Below are positions 8,898-21,986 of a stretch of DNA of 64,000 nt, in pieces (position 1 is the stretch's first letter; the number at the start of each line of letters is the position of its first letter). Position numbers and translations under genes: made by a program. The notes under the pieces were generated by a model that had not been told where the DNA came from, ran no database searches, and saw only the letters and a program-made list of their open reading frames with translations. Source of the DNA: Marsupella aquatica (Eukaryota > Marchantiophyta); NCBI GenBank assembly GCA_973895155.1, contig OZ316892.1, forward strand, positions 10,602,001 to 10,666,000, written 5' to 3'.

Positions 8898-11773
8898 GGT
8901 TTTGCTTACATGCTCTAATATGCATCTAGCTTCCTTGGGTTTCGTTGTCTTTGTGGCTGAAACAGGGGCTGAAAAAAAGGAACGGTCAAATATCAGCTGC
9001 CAATGTTGGTCCCCTATTTAGGTCATACATTTTGTGCCATTTGCTTCACATAAAGGAGAAAGGAAAACTTGGTCATGCTTCATGGAGGGAGGCATAGATC
9101 GGTCGTCATGCCAGGTGGAGCACAAGGAGGTCTGCAGGGCATGAGTAGTGAGGCACGGCATGGCAGGCAAGAAAATGAGGGGATTTATGGGCAGATCCAG
9201 CGGCCAGGAAGAAACAGGCCATCAGCAAACAGCAGGGATTACGTCCCCGCCAGTAAATTTAATTTTTGTAAATAGACCATGAGAATGTTTTGGCAGGATT
9301 GGATCTTGGATTGGATGTCATAGGAGATCATGAGTATGAAAATAGTAATACGCCGCGGAAGTCTCATACTTTCCTAGACTCATGCTGTTCACAAGTCTTA
9401 ATGTTCCTTGCATGGAAAAAGGAAATACCCATACCACAAAATTGAACCACCGCTTCATATCTCGCTTAAGAGAAGATTACACTGTTATGAACCTGAAGAT
9501 GACAGTGGCTCGGTTGCATGCATACATGCAGCTTCCAGCCCCCTTCTACCTCTGCTTAGACTACACTTCTGTCCACCCAAATCTTCTGAACCCTCTCATT
9601 GAAAAGTTCTGCTCATATTGAGCTGCCCTTTCATAATTGTGTTCTCTTTGTTAGACTTGATGGGATTTTTGGTTAATCCTGTAAGAAATAACCAGGTTTC
9701 CCCCTCATAATGTTCTCCCGAGCGACTCAGTAAGATTTGCATTCAATTTCCGGCAAGTTGAAAGGTTTGTATGCAGGATTTTTGTTCACATCCATCATTC
9801 TTCTGTAATGGGCTGCACAATTTGTGGGACCAATTTTGCCTATGGGATCGATCAATAGAAGTTTCAATCCCTGCTGAGCAAGTTTGAAAGGTCCTTTTGG
9901 GGCATGTAGTGAGGGTTTTTGGTGGATACTGGCTGGTTTTGTTTTGGTGCTGCTAAAGTGGTCCATGATTGTCTGTCAAACCTAAACTCTGTCAATGTAG
10001 AGTGTTGATTTTTCATGTTTGGCGGGAGAGTTTGTTTAGTTTATAGTAACTTCCAATTCACGATCTTCAGTTCAGGAATGTGCTGATCAATGGTACTTTG
10101 TAGCTCTAATTTGGACAATTAAGTCTAGATAGCTACAACTCTGCAGTGCTTGGTTCCGGGCTTGGTTCAAAATATTGGTGTGAAGAATTTTGGTCTGGTC
10201 CAGCAAAGAGCTTTGACCAGTTGCCTCTCATTCAATGCTAATTCAATTTGCATTGTAGACCATTGCTAGACAGTACTTGAGATGCTGCCAATGCTGGATC
10301 CTCTCTGACATGTATTCTTATCAAAGTTTTACAGATTTTTCCTCATATTAATGGGACCAATAGCAGTCACTGAGGCAATGATCTCTGACTTTCAAAGTGT
10401 TTGATATGGCAAGTAGACACTTAAAAAGATCCCAATGAAAGTTAACCTTGCAGAGCAACTCACAATCCCGCTCACAATTAGGAGAAACATGAACAGGTCA
10501 AGAGAACATCAAAACATTCAAGAAGGTAATGTAGATTCTAATCAATTGCAAAATAGAAACGTATAGCTAGAACATGCCACAATGACAAATCCAGCCTTCA
10601 TTGAGCAGAAATAGAAGAATGATGTGATTAATCATACCACAATGAGATTCATCCGAGTATATTGGTCCTGCACAAATGAATGATAGTGGTTCTAGTGTGA
10701 ATGATCACAATCATGACCAACTAAGTAACCTCTTACCACCAGGCTCTTGCCACTTTGCAGCAGGCATACATTTGAGCATCGTCTTGATCAAAGATGCCAT
10801 GGAACTATGCACTAAACCTTAAACTACTTAACAAAATTTACAATATATGATGAGATAATAAGAATTGCAAGATAGGCACCATGTACTGTCAGTAGATAAG
10901 GAAACGCTTAGCTTGATCTCCTCCTCATGTGTAATTTATGTATGCATTGCATGAGTCCACATATATGAATCTAGCCAGTGTATCACAAGAAAAAAACAAA
11001 GAAAAAAAGACAGAAAGATTGAAGAGACCTCACAAGAGACACACTTGCTCACTCAATGTGAACTCAATGTATGAATCATGGATGAAGCCAGAGGTTTTCA
11101 AAATCCGATAGCGAACTCTGTTCTTAGGTGTTCAATCTCTCAACCAGGGGGGTCGACTACTAAAAACCATTGGTCATGTGGGGTCTGAAAAACTACACTG
11201 AGTTAACTCCGCAAGACTCTCAATCATCCAGTTGTTTCAATGTGTATTTTTAATTTAATTTTTTTGCAAGAGGTAGGAAAGCGTTGGGCATTTTCTCTAC
11301 ATGGACCTGCGCAGCAAGAGCTAGGTGGGACACAAGAAGGTGCCATTTCCCAGGGCTAGATGAACTGCAAATGTGTGTGGCTGGACTGAAAATGTATCTT
11401 CTTTGGCAGTTCATTCTATGCCAGAGAGACTAGTTGTCAATGGGCTACAGGGCAGGCTATTGTTGAAGTTTACTTTTTGAATCATGCTAGTTTGAAAGGG
11501 AATCAAACTCTGCCTGGTGCTGTAGGTTGTGCCACATTGACCTTGCTAGAGGGTATTTCTCACTCAGGTCCCTTGTTGAGCAAATGGTGGACTGCAAATT
11601 TTTGCATGTCCTTAAAAATTACAGGCCATAACCCCTCGTCAGTCTAGTTGGTGGATTCTAGACTGAGTGCTTCTGAACATTCAATTAATAAGACTGCATA
11701 ATTTTGCATAATGTATATTTGAGTATCAGGAGCTGAAAGGATTTGTCTGAAAACAACAGCTCAACCCCACTAA
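8898..11773. other. Intergenic, nothing recognised
   Basis: Mixed-composition sequence with no conserved exon, RNA gene or delimited repeat. Open frames of 60-80 codons here look like chance. Confidence 0.5.
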
Positions 11774-11890
11774 GGTCCATTGCGTGGGAAGGCTTGAATT
11801 CGAGTAAATTTCAAAGTGACATCTACAAGCTCGGGTCCATTGAGTGGGATCAGAAGGCTTGATTCTGAAATAATTCTCAAGGTTAAATCC
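11774..11890. repeat. Degenerate 60-bp tandem duplication
   Basis: GGTCCATTGCGTGGGA plus AGGCTTGA at 11774 recurs as GGTCCATTGAGTGGGA plus AGGCTTGA at 11834, with diverged sequence after each. Confidence 0.6.
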
Positions 11891-12138
11891 AGGAGATTCA
11901 AGCTTAAAAATTTTGCAAGTTCGACAGGAAAAACATACTCAGAAATCCCTGTTTTATTTATGATCATTCACTTGAAAAGAATTATAGAATTAAGCACAGA
12001 AATGATTGACACATACTAAGAGAAGGGATTTTTGGATGAATTGTTCATTCAGAAATGGGCTTGATTTTTCCATATGCAGCTCCCAAGGAGCTGCTTTTAA
12101 CATAAGTATGAACATTACCACATGTCAAAGTTCCCATA

Positions 12139-12350
12139 GACCACAATGTTTGACAATATATATGTTTGAATGTGATCCGCACACCATTTTACCAAACAGT
12201 GATATATGTTTCATGTTGCAGCTCTTGGAGATCACAATGCTTGACTAGATGTTTGACTGTAATCTGCATCATGTTATCTGCCTCATGTCATTAATTTACC
12301 ATTGAGATGTTACATGTTTAAGGTCATGTTGATCACGAATGTTTGACATT
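12139..12350. repeat. Degenerate tandem repeat, about 91-101-bp period
   Basis: Units starting GACCACAATGTTTGAC (12139), GATCACAATGCTTGAC (12230) and GATCACGAATGTTTGAC (12331). TTTGACAAWATG segments continue weakly to about 12465. AT-rich and non-coding. Confidence 0.6.
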
Positions 12351-13931
12351 CATGAGACTCATAAGACACTCTCATTATTAGCCGATCATAGCATTTGACA
12401 ATATGCCGAATTGTACCATGTGGACCCGCATGTGGACAGCACAATTCATAATATTTGACAAAATGGTCTGATGTCTTGTGTAAACTCGGGTGTAAACTCA
12501 GCAGGATTATCTTGAAAATTCTATTTTTACTCAAATAAGACTTTGGTAGGAATGCCCACATTTTCTGGTATTGGTCCATAATTGGAATTCTTAGGTCAAA
12601 GGAGATGGTTGACCCGAGCATCAGCTTCTAATTCTACAATTATTTCAATTCACATTTGTCAGATATTTTAGCCGTAAAGCTCAACTTGAAGTCATAAATT
12701 AAATCATACTGGTGTATCGAAGTCAATTTTTTTAACAGTTTCTTTGGTTTTTTTTTGTGGAAAGAAGGGAGAGACAACATTCAAGGCCACTTGTGGACAC
12801 AGACTAGTAAGTTGTACGAGACTAAGTAATTCATATTATGGGAAACACAATCGGTTGTAAGCCTGGTACAAAAAGAGAATCTACATGGGCCACAATAAGA
12901 GGGCACACTGCTTCTGTCTTATACTCAATCCACTTTCCTTTCAAGGGCTATGATCCCTTGACTGTCGGCCAAATGAACACATCCGAGGTCAGAGTGGGAG
13001 AACAGGCACCTCCACACAAGAGTCACAAGTAAGGGAAAGTCACCCATCCATTATGTCTTGCTCACCTCAATTTCATCTCATATTCAGCAGGTTTGATGCA
13101 ACTAAGTAAGCACAACTTTTTGTCGACATACATGGTATATATTAATTCCACTACTTGTCCTCACTTTTACCTCAAACATCATTTCATCTAAACTCCATAA
13201 ATATCTATTACTAAAGATTTTATTTCCTTCATACAAGATAATTACTTTTTTTTGGCACAAAGATATAGTAAGTAGGCATTGATAAATGAATGAGAAGAGC
13301 TACAGTGACAGTCTGTATCCTTGTTTGCCCGTGAGAAACTCTCAATTCAAATAATTGAATTGATATACCGGTACAATCTTTGACCCCTTCAGGAACAAGC
13401 ATCAGAAGCTAGATACCACCCATGAGGAAGAAACACCAACGAAGAATCAGTCATGATGTCATCCTTGGCAGACGTGAAAGTTTGCTACATGTAGCAAAGT
13501 ATGCATTCATATTTACTGAGCAAGATTCTTGCTTGACAATGTGACAATCTAGGTTGGACCCCTTGGGCCTCCTTTTATTGGCACAACCTCATGGAATGTC
13601 GTATGTCGTCCCACCAATGCAAAATTCCGTCAACAAAAGACGGACTAGACCAACAAATCATCAAAAGACCATCTCAATCCAACATTTCAAAAACTCAAAG
13701 GGCTTCCCTCACACTTTACATGCTCCTCATTGTCACTATGACATGAACTCTATGCCTGCAATGGTGCACCAACAAACACTGATGTCCAAAGGATGTACAA
13801 TGCAACATAAAAAAAATTATAGGGATGTATCAGAAGCTCGGTCACAAGGATGGTGGGCCATCTTTGCTCTCTCAAAGCAAGTTACTGGTCATGTTGCCGT
13901 GAAGGAATCCAACAGATATATTCAGCATCTT
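12351..13931. other. Intergenic, nothing recognised
   Basis: No gene recognised. The long plus-strand open frame beginning at 13554 has no family motifs and ends in the tandem repeat at 13932. Confidence 0.45.
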
Positions 13932-14030
13932 AGACCCCAATCTCCTCTAGCCTTAGGTTGGATGAGACCCAAATCTCCTCTAGCCATAGGTTGGGTAAGA
14001 CCCAACTCTCCTTTAGCCCTTGGTTGGAGG
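13932..14030 (+). repeat. 33-bp tandem repeat, 3 copies
   Basis: Units at 13932, 13965 and 13998 share AGACCCAAATCTCCTCTAGC or a close variant followed by a GGTTGG segment. The period is a multiple of three, so an open plus-strand frame reads them as 11-residue repeats (PLALGW-type). Because the surrounding frame shows no conservation I treat this as a minisatellite, not as protein repeats. Confidence 0.85.
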
Positions 14031-15504
14031 GACTAAATAGAGTGAATCAGACTGTAAAATTCACGAACAGCTTATTGAGATCAGATTCCCAGTCACCTTC
14101 TTTTGGCTCGATCTCTCACTTTCTTGTGATGGCCTTCTTTTGAGATATGGTTAGTAAGTTCTCACATATTAAAAGCCATTTGAGTGCTGTGATCATGTCC
14201 AAGAACTGAAATCAGTCCCATATTACACAATATGTCATTTATAGTAGAGTTTTTGGACGAAGGTGGAGCCCACACATGATAGTCAGCATTTTTGGCTTTA
14301 AGATCAGCTTGAGTTGCCTGCTAATCCCTTGCATTGGGATAAGAAGGATCTTTTCATTTTCAAGAACTAAGGTAGACAAAATCTTGGACAAAATGAGCAT
14401 TTGGAGAGAAACTGCTTGTTTTCAACAGACCACTAGTCTACCATATTATTTTGGCATTTAATATTTATTATTCTGTTTCACTTGAGATGCAAGGGTTGGA
14501 TACAGTATCCTGTGCCTAACTTGATCCTTGTGTCCCAAAGCTGGACTATTTGACTTGGCTGGCGACATATCCAATTCGGATGTACCTAGCATTAATAGGC
14601 CAGATTTTGATTGTGCACGCCTAACTCGCAAGGGCATCAGATAGCAATTTTGACTGACCAAACGAGTAATGTAGATTGAACAAATGAACAAACTAATGCA
14701 ATACTACCATTTCCTATTGAACAATGACAATTTCCAACTGAAATGGTGTATACTTCATTGAAAACAAAGTGGATAAAACAGTTTATTCATTTGTAATCCA
14801 GATTTTGGCACGACTGTGTTAGTCTTACCACTGTTTGTGGTGATCAGTGTTTGTAAGAGATGGAAATGGGGATGGAAATTGATTGAAAGTTGCGTTAATT
14901 AATTTAGGCTGTCTTCATTGTGGTTTCAACATTGAGTGTTGCCCCCGGTGTTGCCCTCCAATTGTGAAGAATACTACCATAGGAGGCTTCCGTTACCAAA
15001 CAAAAAAAGGAGCCAGGGCTTGAAAAATGATAGTTAAGTCTTGGTGCACAAGTTGTCATTCTATGGAACAACTTCGACTGCCCAGCCATAGATTTGAATA
15101 ATTATATATCTACTTCTATGAGATGTGATCCTGCCAAGAGGACAAGCATGGTATGTTTATAAAATCAAAAGAGGCATGAATGATACACTGTTGTGGGATT
15201 CATTGTAACTAAGGTTTTTGTAAGCTATCAGATTTTCTAGAAAGGACACTGAAACAAGATTTTGAAGCCTTTGAAAATTGATGAAAAATCCAGTCATCAG
15301 ATCTGATTGATTGACACATGCAATCAAGTGCTGGCTAACAAAGAAGACATTGGACAATGGTGCACAGTCATCACAAGGAATGGTGTAAGCCATCTGATCT
15401 CTTAGACCAACGAATGAGATCAGGTATTGAAAACAAATTGTGTGCACTTTAAACCAAGGGTACTTTAAGTTGTCAAATAATGTTAATTTTGTGTTTAACT
15501 ATTT
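14031..15504. other. Intergenic, nothing recognised
   Basis: No conserved exon, RNA gene or delimited element seen on either strand. Confidence 0.5.
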
Positions 15505-15690
15505 ATCTTGGGGCAGTCACTTCCACGTCACTTCTGTGGAAATGACCACCAAGTATACAATGTAGTATAATTAGGGTGATTTACATGGTACTGATAAAAG
15601 AATTCCAAAGTTTCTTGAAATGTAAAGCTACAATCATGGTTTGTTTTAGTTTATTGAGTGCTTATAAAAACAATAGGCCCTCATCAATTT
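15505..15690. mobile_element. Fragment of MITE-like family M1
   Basis: It contains AGTCACTTCCACGTCACTTC, TTCCAAAGTTTCTTG and AAAAACAATAGGCCCTCATC. The last is shared almost exactly with 17155-17180 and the first with 60549-60586. One clear end only. A related second end, GGGGATCTCACTATATGGAG, lies at about 15867-15886. Confidence 0.5.
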
Positions 15691-16569
15691 GGTTGACTTC
15701 CGTGGAAGCTGCAATGCTGACAAGATATGTATCATCGATCATGTAATTGGTACTGATAACACTTGACATCATTCTTGTACACATGTCTTCCTACAAATGA
15801 ATGAAAATGGAAAATTTTTCCCTAGAGTGTAGCAAAAATTGTGAAGGGGTTTTTGGGGGAGTGCTTGGGGATCTCACTATATGGAGCCCCTTCCACATCA
15901 CCTGCTATGGTTGTAGGCAAGGTACAACCCAACACTTAAGAAAAAAAATGTTTTATAATTGTTTTACTCCATATTTTTGTAGAAAGTTAAGCCTGGATGA
16001 TTAGAGGGGTTTGCTGTGAAGCCTCCATGGATTTCCAAAGCTGGGATAGACTGACTCAGAACGTCAAAATCTGCCTGGACAACACATTAATTACAATATT
16101 GACTCATATGGACTTGTAAGTTGCGGCTCACACAAACTGCTCAGGGCGTCCTTTCCCAAAGTGGTTAGTTGGTGCTTGTGCCCAAGTACTGAGGGCGTTC
16201 TTGACAAAAGTGAACCATCTGTTGGCAGTTAGTTTATAATATTTGATCATCTTTGCACTCACCGACAATGGATCAAATGGTCTCAAAAATATTGAAACTT
16301 AATTAGTGAGGTAGTAGATTGGACATCAGAGAACATGCTGGAAATTTTCAAGTTGAAACAAAGATCCAAAAGTTGTTTAAATAAATGCACAAGTTTGCTG
16401 GAACTAGCATTTCATAGTTGGTCAAGACACTTGGAAAAACTACTCGGGCACCCTTCTCAGAAGTGAAGCGTCCTTCTTCAGATAGCCCGACAATGTGGAT
16501 TTTGGGTGTAAAGTGAAACAGGTGTGTCACAGCCCATGTCACAGTCCATGGGGATGGGCAAAACAAACC
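15691..16569. other. Intergenic with scattered repeat fragments
   Basis: No gene recognised. Apart from the M1-like end near 15867, no repeat could be delimited. Confidence 0.4.
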
Positions 16570-16801
16570 CCTTGGTCCATCTGAGCTTAACTTTCATATT
16601 TTGTATACTAATAATTTAAAACTATTTTCTTCTATAGTTTGTATTTAAATCCCCTATATTCCAATAATTCTCAAAATTGGATTCAAACACCCCTAATGCT
16701 CTTCTATAAACTTTTAAAGTATTTTGCCCAATCTTCTTAAAAAACCCCTAACTTACTTGCACACAATGGGTTGGAAGAAAAGAAGTGAGGACCTCTCGGG
16801 G
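16570..16801. mobile_element. Partial M1-family copy
   Basis: It carries the family segment AATAATTCTCAAAATTGGAT and a right end with GAAGAAAAGAAGTGAGGACC then CTCGGGGG, matching the end of the copy at 56727-56972. The left end is not resolved. It abuts the next copy. Confidence 0.5.
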
Positions 16802-17012
16802 GTTTCACTTCCACAAAAATGACACATCACTTGCAATGAAGGATAGGGTTATTTTATTGGTTCAAAGGGAAGACTTAAAAATTTTCTGAGAAGAACAATT
16901 AGGGTCTTTCTACCTTTATAGGGGTTGAAAAATAATAAAATTTTCTTACATTTTAAGGGGTCCGAGGCCTAAAAACATTGCAGGTGATGGGGAGGCATCC
17001 ATGGAGGAGGAC
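16796..17012. mobile_element. MITE-like element family M1, copy c
   Basis: About 215 bp. The left end carries TTTCACTTCCACAAAAATGA and CACATCACTTGCAATG. The right end in reverse contains CATGGATGCC and CCCATCACCTGCAATG. The interior is AT-rich and non-coding. It sits in a nested or tandem cluster of M1 pieces at 16570-17200. Confidence 0.6.
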
Positions 17013-17017
17013 CTGGC

Positions 17018-17200
17018 TCGGGGGGATCTCTTCCCTGGAAGTGTCACATCCTGTATGACAGAGTATAGGGTCATTTAAATGGTCCTAAAGAAAGACTTCC
17101 AAAGTTTTGTGGAAGAGCAATAGAGTCCGTTAGATTTTTGGATGCGCTTTAAAAAACAATAGGCCCTCATTAAATAGGTCATTTTCCATGAATTTCTCGA
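17018..17200. mobile_element. M1-family fragment
   Basis: It starts CTCGGGGGGATCTCTTCC with GGAAGTGTCACATCC. It shares GGGTCATTTAAATGG, GACTTCCAAAGTTTTG and ACAATAGGCCCTCATTAA with the copies at 60549 and 15505. The far end is not identified. Confidence 0.55.
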
Positions 17201-17811
17201 AGAAAGTTAGGGTTTTTTCTGTCATGTACATGCACAGGACACATGCCATGTTCTAATTGGCACACTTGTCACTATGCGATTGGTGCATGTGTAATCCCAA
17301 ATTATATCAATAATTTTTGTTTAACCTTTCCCAAGAAAATGGCTAAAAGTATGCATGGGTGTCGCTAGGGTTTTATATTTAGGGGCTAAGCAATTTCATG
17401 GGGCCTCGATTGCTGCTGCTGTTATTGGAGGGCTACAGAAGGGCTATGGAACTCAAGGCATACCTAAGGAGGCCATTGTGGCTTTGGTAGGAATTGAGGG
17501 TTAGGCTAGGGTTTTTGGTATTCAAGTTTGAGGTTCAAGTCAGGGAGTTATGGGGCAACCAATGTACTGCCCAATTCCAATGTTTAGTTTAAACACTTTG
17601 GAGCTTCAGGCAAAGGTCAAAAGTTTGAGCTTGGTGCCATAACAAGATTATGGAAGGACAATGTTGGCTAGGAGGACTGTTGTTGGACCTTGGAGTGCAT
17701 TGTGGAGGTCTTATCTAGAACAGACTATTTGTTTGTCATAATTAATTATACGTTCGCTACTCTCTGTTTTGCTAGCGTGTGCTTAAATACCTTTTTTGTT
17801 TAGCTCAAGAT
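17201..17811. other. Intergenic, nothing recognised
   Basis: No exon or RNA gene recognised. GCTAGGGTTTT segments at about 17365 and 17509 are common in plant DNA and not diagnostic. Confidence 0.45.
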
Positions 17812-18012
17812 TGTCTAATGTGGATGTTTTTTGACAGTTTTTGCTTACACATTGGAGAAATTGTGTTTTTACTAATCCTGATTGAACGCTTGAGTTACAT
17901 TGAGCATTATGGCCACAAGACAAACCAGAGGACAACACTCAGCTGTTGGCGGAAGAGCACTTGTTGTTTTGGTGGGAATTGCATGAAATGGATGAGCCAT
18001 CACTTCACTTGT
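17812..18012 (+). repeat. Dispersed repeat R3, copy 1
   Basis: Collinear with 42034-42242 on the same strand. Shared segments include GTTTTTGCTTACACATT, GGAGAAATTGTGTTTTTAC, GAGTTACATTGA and GAGCCATCACTTCAC. The copies are diverged and carry stops in every useful frame, so this is a decayed transposable element of unknown class. Confidence 0.75.
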
Positions 18013-18318
18013 TTGCAGTGCGCCATGCTTTCTTTTTGCACTCCCCTCCCTTCCTACAACTTATCCATTGATTTATCTTTAGACTATCATTCCAACACTT
18101 AATCATTAACCATCTTCCCTCAAGTTCACTTGCTCTTGCAGTTATGTTCCACATCACTCATGCTTGATAACACCTTTGCTCAATACCATGACATGATACC
18201 AATTAAGATATCTACAGTCAGTCAATGACAACAGTACCTGATATTGGGCTAGTCTACAGAGACTGTAAAACATAAACTGAAGTAGTTTACTATGGAGTAG
18301 GTAGAGGAGGGGGAATAA

Positions 18319-18478
18319 CCCTAATTTGCCTACCTTGGCATGTGACAAGCATAAGTTCTAATTTGCCTAACTTGGCATGTGACAAGCAGAAGTCTAATTT
18401 GCCTAACTTGGCGTCTAATTTGCCTAACTTGGCATGAAGACAAGCAGAAGTCTAATTTGCCTAACTTGGCATGGGACA
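18319..18478. repeat. Short tandem repeat with TAATTTGCCTAACTTGGC core, 5 copies
   Basis: Five copies of CTAATTTGCCTAMCTTGGC are separated mostly by ATGTGACAAGCAKAAGT. One spacer is missing, so two cores are adjacent near 18395-18430. The unequal spacers and near-identical cores indicate recent slippage. It is not a CRISPR array: the spacers are repeated, not unique. Confidence 0.85.
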
Positions 18479-21400
18479 GTAAACTAACATCCATTAATCA
18501 AGAACTAAAGCGGAAACGAAGATTGGAGATTAGAGTCGAACTATTGACCAGCCAGCCAGCAAAATAGCATATGATAAACCCCCATACCGAGAATCGAGGA
18601 GCAACGCTGGAAATGAAATGCAAACCAGTGATCTCGGGAGAAAATCTTGACGGTGTCGTATATATTTAGTGAATTCTGCCTCGTGTCAACGCTGTGTTTA
18701 TTAGCTCCACACACAGTGCAGCAGCACCGCAGCAGACACAAACATGGTTAGAGAGTAGAGACTGCAATGACCAGTTATTATAGCCCGGGTCTTAGATGTT
18801 CACTAATGAGTCTCAATTCTCAAACCATATGCATCTGCTCTGTTCGTCGACATCTAGTCTGGTTTATGGGCAATGACTGTTCCTTCACATGCATTGGGCT
18901 GAACTTCTTGCAGATTCGCAAGTACCCCCTTTAAACCATCCAGTATTCCAGTCACTAGGCTTTTTTTTATCACGAATCCATGCACGGTCAAATGGTTGAC
19001 CGGAGCAGCTGATTATGGTTGCTGACAGCATCGATCTCCATCTTCAAAGTAACAAAGGTACCTAGCCTGAAATAGTGCAGCAATGCTCCACATATAAGCA
19101 TTGATTGCGAAGCTCCAACTACTACCTCTTGTCCCCAACTTCCAATTATGGACTTTCAACTTGAGCGGCTCAACACAGGAGTTTTTGTGAAATGAAAAGC
19201 ATCCAATCATGAATTGAGAGATCTGTGCAAGATCTTCCAGAAGTCCTGAAAGTTCCTACGAGTAACATAAATGTCAGTATAGAAACAATGTTTTAATTTC
19301 CCCAATTCTGAAGAGCTTGTACCATTGTCGACTTAACTGATATGTCCTGAGTTAGTTAGTTTGTCGAAGTCGATAACCACATAACAAATTAATGATGACA
19401 TTGAACATCATCTAACAGTAGGTGAGACAAACTGAGCGATGTTAGGGATTTCGCCCAACGACTCTCACTTGAATCAATGAATCCTTTAAATAATCATAAT
19501 CAGAGGTTGTTATGAATGGGGCAAGTGACTGGCTTTTTTATCAGTTCGCTGGGCTCTACACGTAGCAAAAGGGCGTAGAGCATGCAAGGGACTCCCATGC
19601 ACACCTTCTATACGTGGTTGATGGAAAATTGGGGTTAGTTTCTGGCAACCACCAGCTCCTTTACCGATGACAGCCTCCCGTAGAGCACCATGACTACAGA
19701 AGCTAGGGCTGTAGTAATAGTACAGTACCAAATAATGGCATAAACAGTAATTCATGAGTGAGTAGTCCTGTGACCGAAAAATGATACTTCGATCTGAAGC
19801 TTTTCTCCCTTCAGTTGCATTTTTCGAGAAATGAACACTTTCGAAATGGAACAGGATCTGAACTTTTTGACTAGTCTTCTTACTTTCCTGGAACTGCAGA
19901 TATCTGGACATACCGAGGACATGTGTGGAAACTGAGTTAGAAATCCGTAGAGCCAGTGGAAAACATGGGTTGTGGGTAGATTCTTTGTCGTTAGACCACA
20001 ACCCATCATTGAACCTATGGAAGGCAGATCTACATGGCACGGGAGAGGAATCAAAGTACGGGGTATTGGTTATTTTATTGAATGTCTTGAGAATTGTACG
20101 GCCATATCGTCCTTTCGATAGCTACAACAGTAGCATCGTGTCGATCGCATTAAGTCATTGAGCGACTTTGCTCGAGTCTACCTTCTGTCTTGCATGCACG
20201 ATGCATGCACTGCCCGCTCAGATCAAGATGCCCGCACCCAACTTCATTTTGTTTCGTCAGCGATCGCCATCAGGCTTCTAGGTTTCGTTGATAACTTGTC
20301 AAACTGCGTATTTATGCATGCTATTACGATTTATGGAAAGTCACAAGCTAGGAACAGCGTAGATATCGAGATAGATATAGGCATATGTTTTGGAAAGATC
20401 TCCTACGCCCCTAAAAGATACCTTGATAGGTTTGGAGTTTTGATCTGTTTGGTTACTCCTTCGCCTCCCGATTCAGCTTTGGCTTTGGACAAGGCTCCTG
20501 GCACAAGAAGTTGCAGATGCATTGTTTCGCAAGAATATAATTTCAAGCGAACGTCTCGAGCAAAGGGATAAGTAATGACCTTATCGTGCAGCAGCTATTG
20601 TAATTGTGGCTTCTGCCAATTTCATACTCGGGTCAGAATATCTTTCAGAGAATTCTGCATGTCTGCCCATATAATGGATCAGAATATTAATATTATATCG
20701 TGCAGATAATTGTGGGCAAAAATGGGCCGGCGTTACTTCTTATTACGACCCGACAGTCAAGAAGTTGTTCAGATGGCCACAATACTCAATGCAAACTCTG
20801 CGTTGGATATATTTTAAGTATGTTTATTCCAATTTGAACTAGTTGTCGGGGTCATCGCGAATCATACTTTACAAAAAGTATAATCTGAAAGCACTCTCGA
20901 TTAGCATAAAGTTCAGATACCTTTCACGTATACTGGTCCATCAGCCAAACGACAGTAGGGACGAAGAGCGAACTTTAAGCATCACATGCCCTTCCCACCA
21001 ATTGTCGTGTTTTCTACTTACAACTTTAAGATTTCCATTTCCTAGTGTGAAGATCTAGGTTAAATACTTTAGTGATCAGCTGGAATCTGTCCAAAGACTG
21101 AATCCCTTGAGCAGGCGGGGGAAGTTGATCTTAAGAGTAGGGAAAGACGATGTGATCGGTTGGAGAGACCCAACTAAACGCATGCACGACCCAGAGAAGA
21201 CTTCAAAATAAAGAGTATCAAACGAAATGTATGGTCTGTCAGAAGGCTTCAAGCTCGTTCGATCACGTATCAATAGTCGGGAGAGATTGAATACACCGTC
21301 GCCTACTGTAGCTAGTCTTCTCACCAGTGTTTCAGATCTTCGATGCTAAAAAACAGGTTCTCGTCCCACTCACGGCAGAGAGGTCGTTAAGTATTCGAAG

Positions 21401-21953
21401 GAGTGCGCATGGTCACCACATCAAACATGTCTTGTGAACTGGACACAGGCAGTTCCAAAGCTTGGACCATGTGTGAATGCAAAGAAGCCATTTCACGAAG
21501 GGATTAATGTGTATCTCGAGTAACTCATCAATTAAGAAGCACAGGAGAAAGACGAATGGAAGTTAGTCATTCCTGGCGAGGTTGATTGCGAAAAAAAGAG
21601 CATCTGTAGAGCATCATTATGAACATTGCATGAAACTAGCTACGAGGCAATGGCATTCTCAATCTGTGCCTTGCATCATTCTCGTACAAACATACGAACT
21701 CAACACTTCAATCTCAGGATGTACTGGGACTAATAGAAGCTATGCTACAAATGATCTCTCGAGATCACATGACGCAGGCAATAAGGCAACCAGGGGCATG
21801 TACGAATGTTGCGCATATCAGCATGCAAACTCGAGTTGCATGACATTCCCTGTCTACCAAGCCCGAAGTCCTGCTGCATGAGCAGCCTACGGTGGATCGA
21901 TCGTCAATTGATGTGCACTAAAATTAATATTTTCGCTCTACCCTTGCCGGCCG
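18479..21953. other. GC-balanced intergenic block, no gene recognised
   Basis: From about 19.3 kb the composition is less AT-rich and the sequence looks single-copy. RY-like CATGCA motifs cluster at 20190-20215. The longest open frames (minus 19510-20040, plus 20158-20571) show no known motifs. An unrecognised gene or long non-coding RNA is possible, but nothing supports one directly. Confidence 0.4.
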
Positions 21954-21986
21954 CCCTCCCCTCCCCTCCCCTCCCCTCCCCTCCCC
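21954..21986. repeat. CTCCC microsatellite; G-quadruplex potential on minus strand
   Basis: A CCCTCCC then CTCCC run, about six units. The minus strand reads as GGGAGGGGAGGGG-type tracts with more than four G-runs, which fits a G-quadruplex. It is flanked by short GC-rich sequence (GCCGGCCGCC). Confidence 0.85.

Noticed and set aside
13554-14036. 160-codon plus-strand open frame with 11-residue repeats
   Set aside because: The protein repeat is a by-product of a 33-bp DNA minisatellite; the upstream part has no recognisable features.
18319-18478. CRISPR-like direct repeats
   Set aside because: Spacers are repeated or missing, not unique, and the context is a plant nuclear genome.
19510-20040. 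176-codon minus-strand open frame
   Set aside because: No domain resemblance and low-complexity patches (YYYYS). No flanking exons with matching splice phases.
20158-20571. 137-codon plus-strand open frame
   Set aside because: No recognised motif; kept only as part of the unexplained GC-balanced block.
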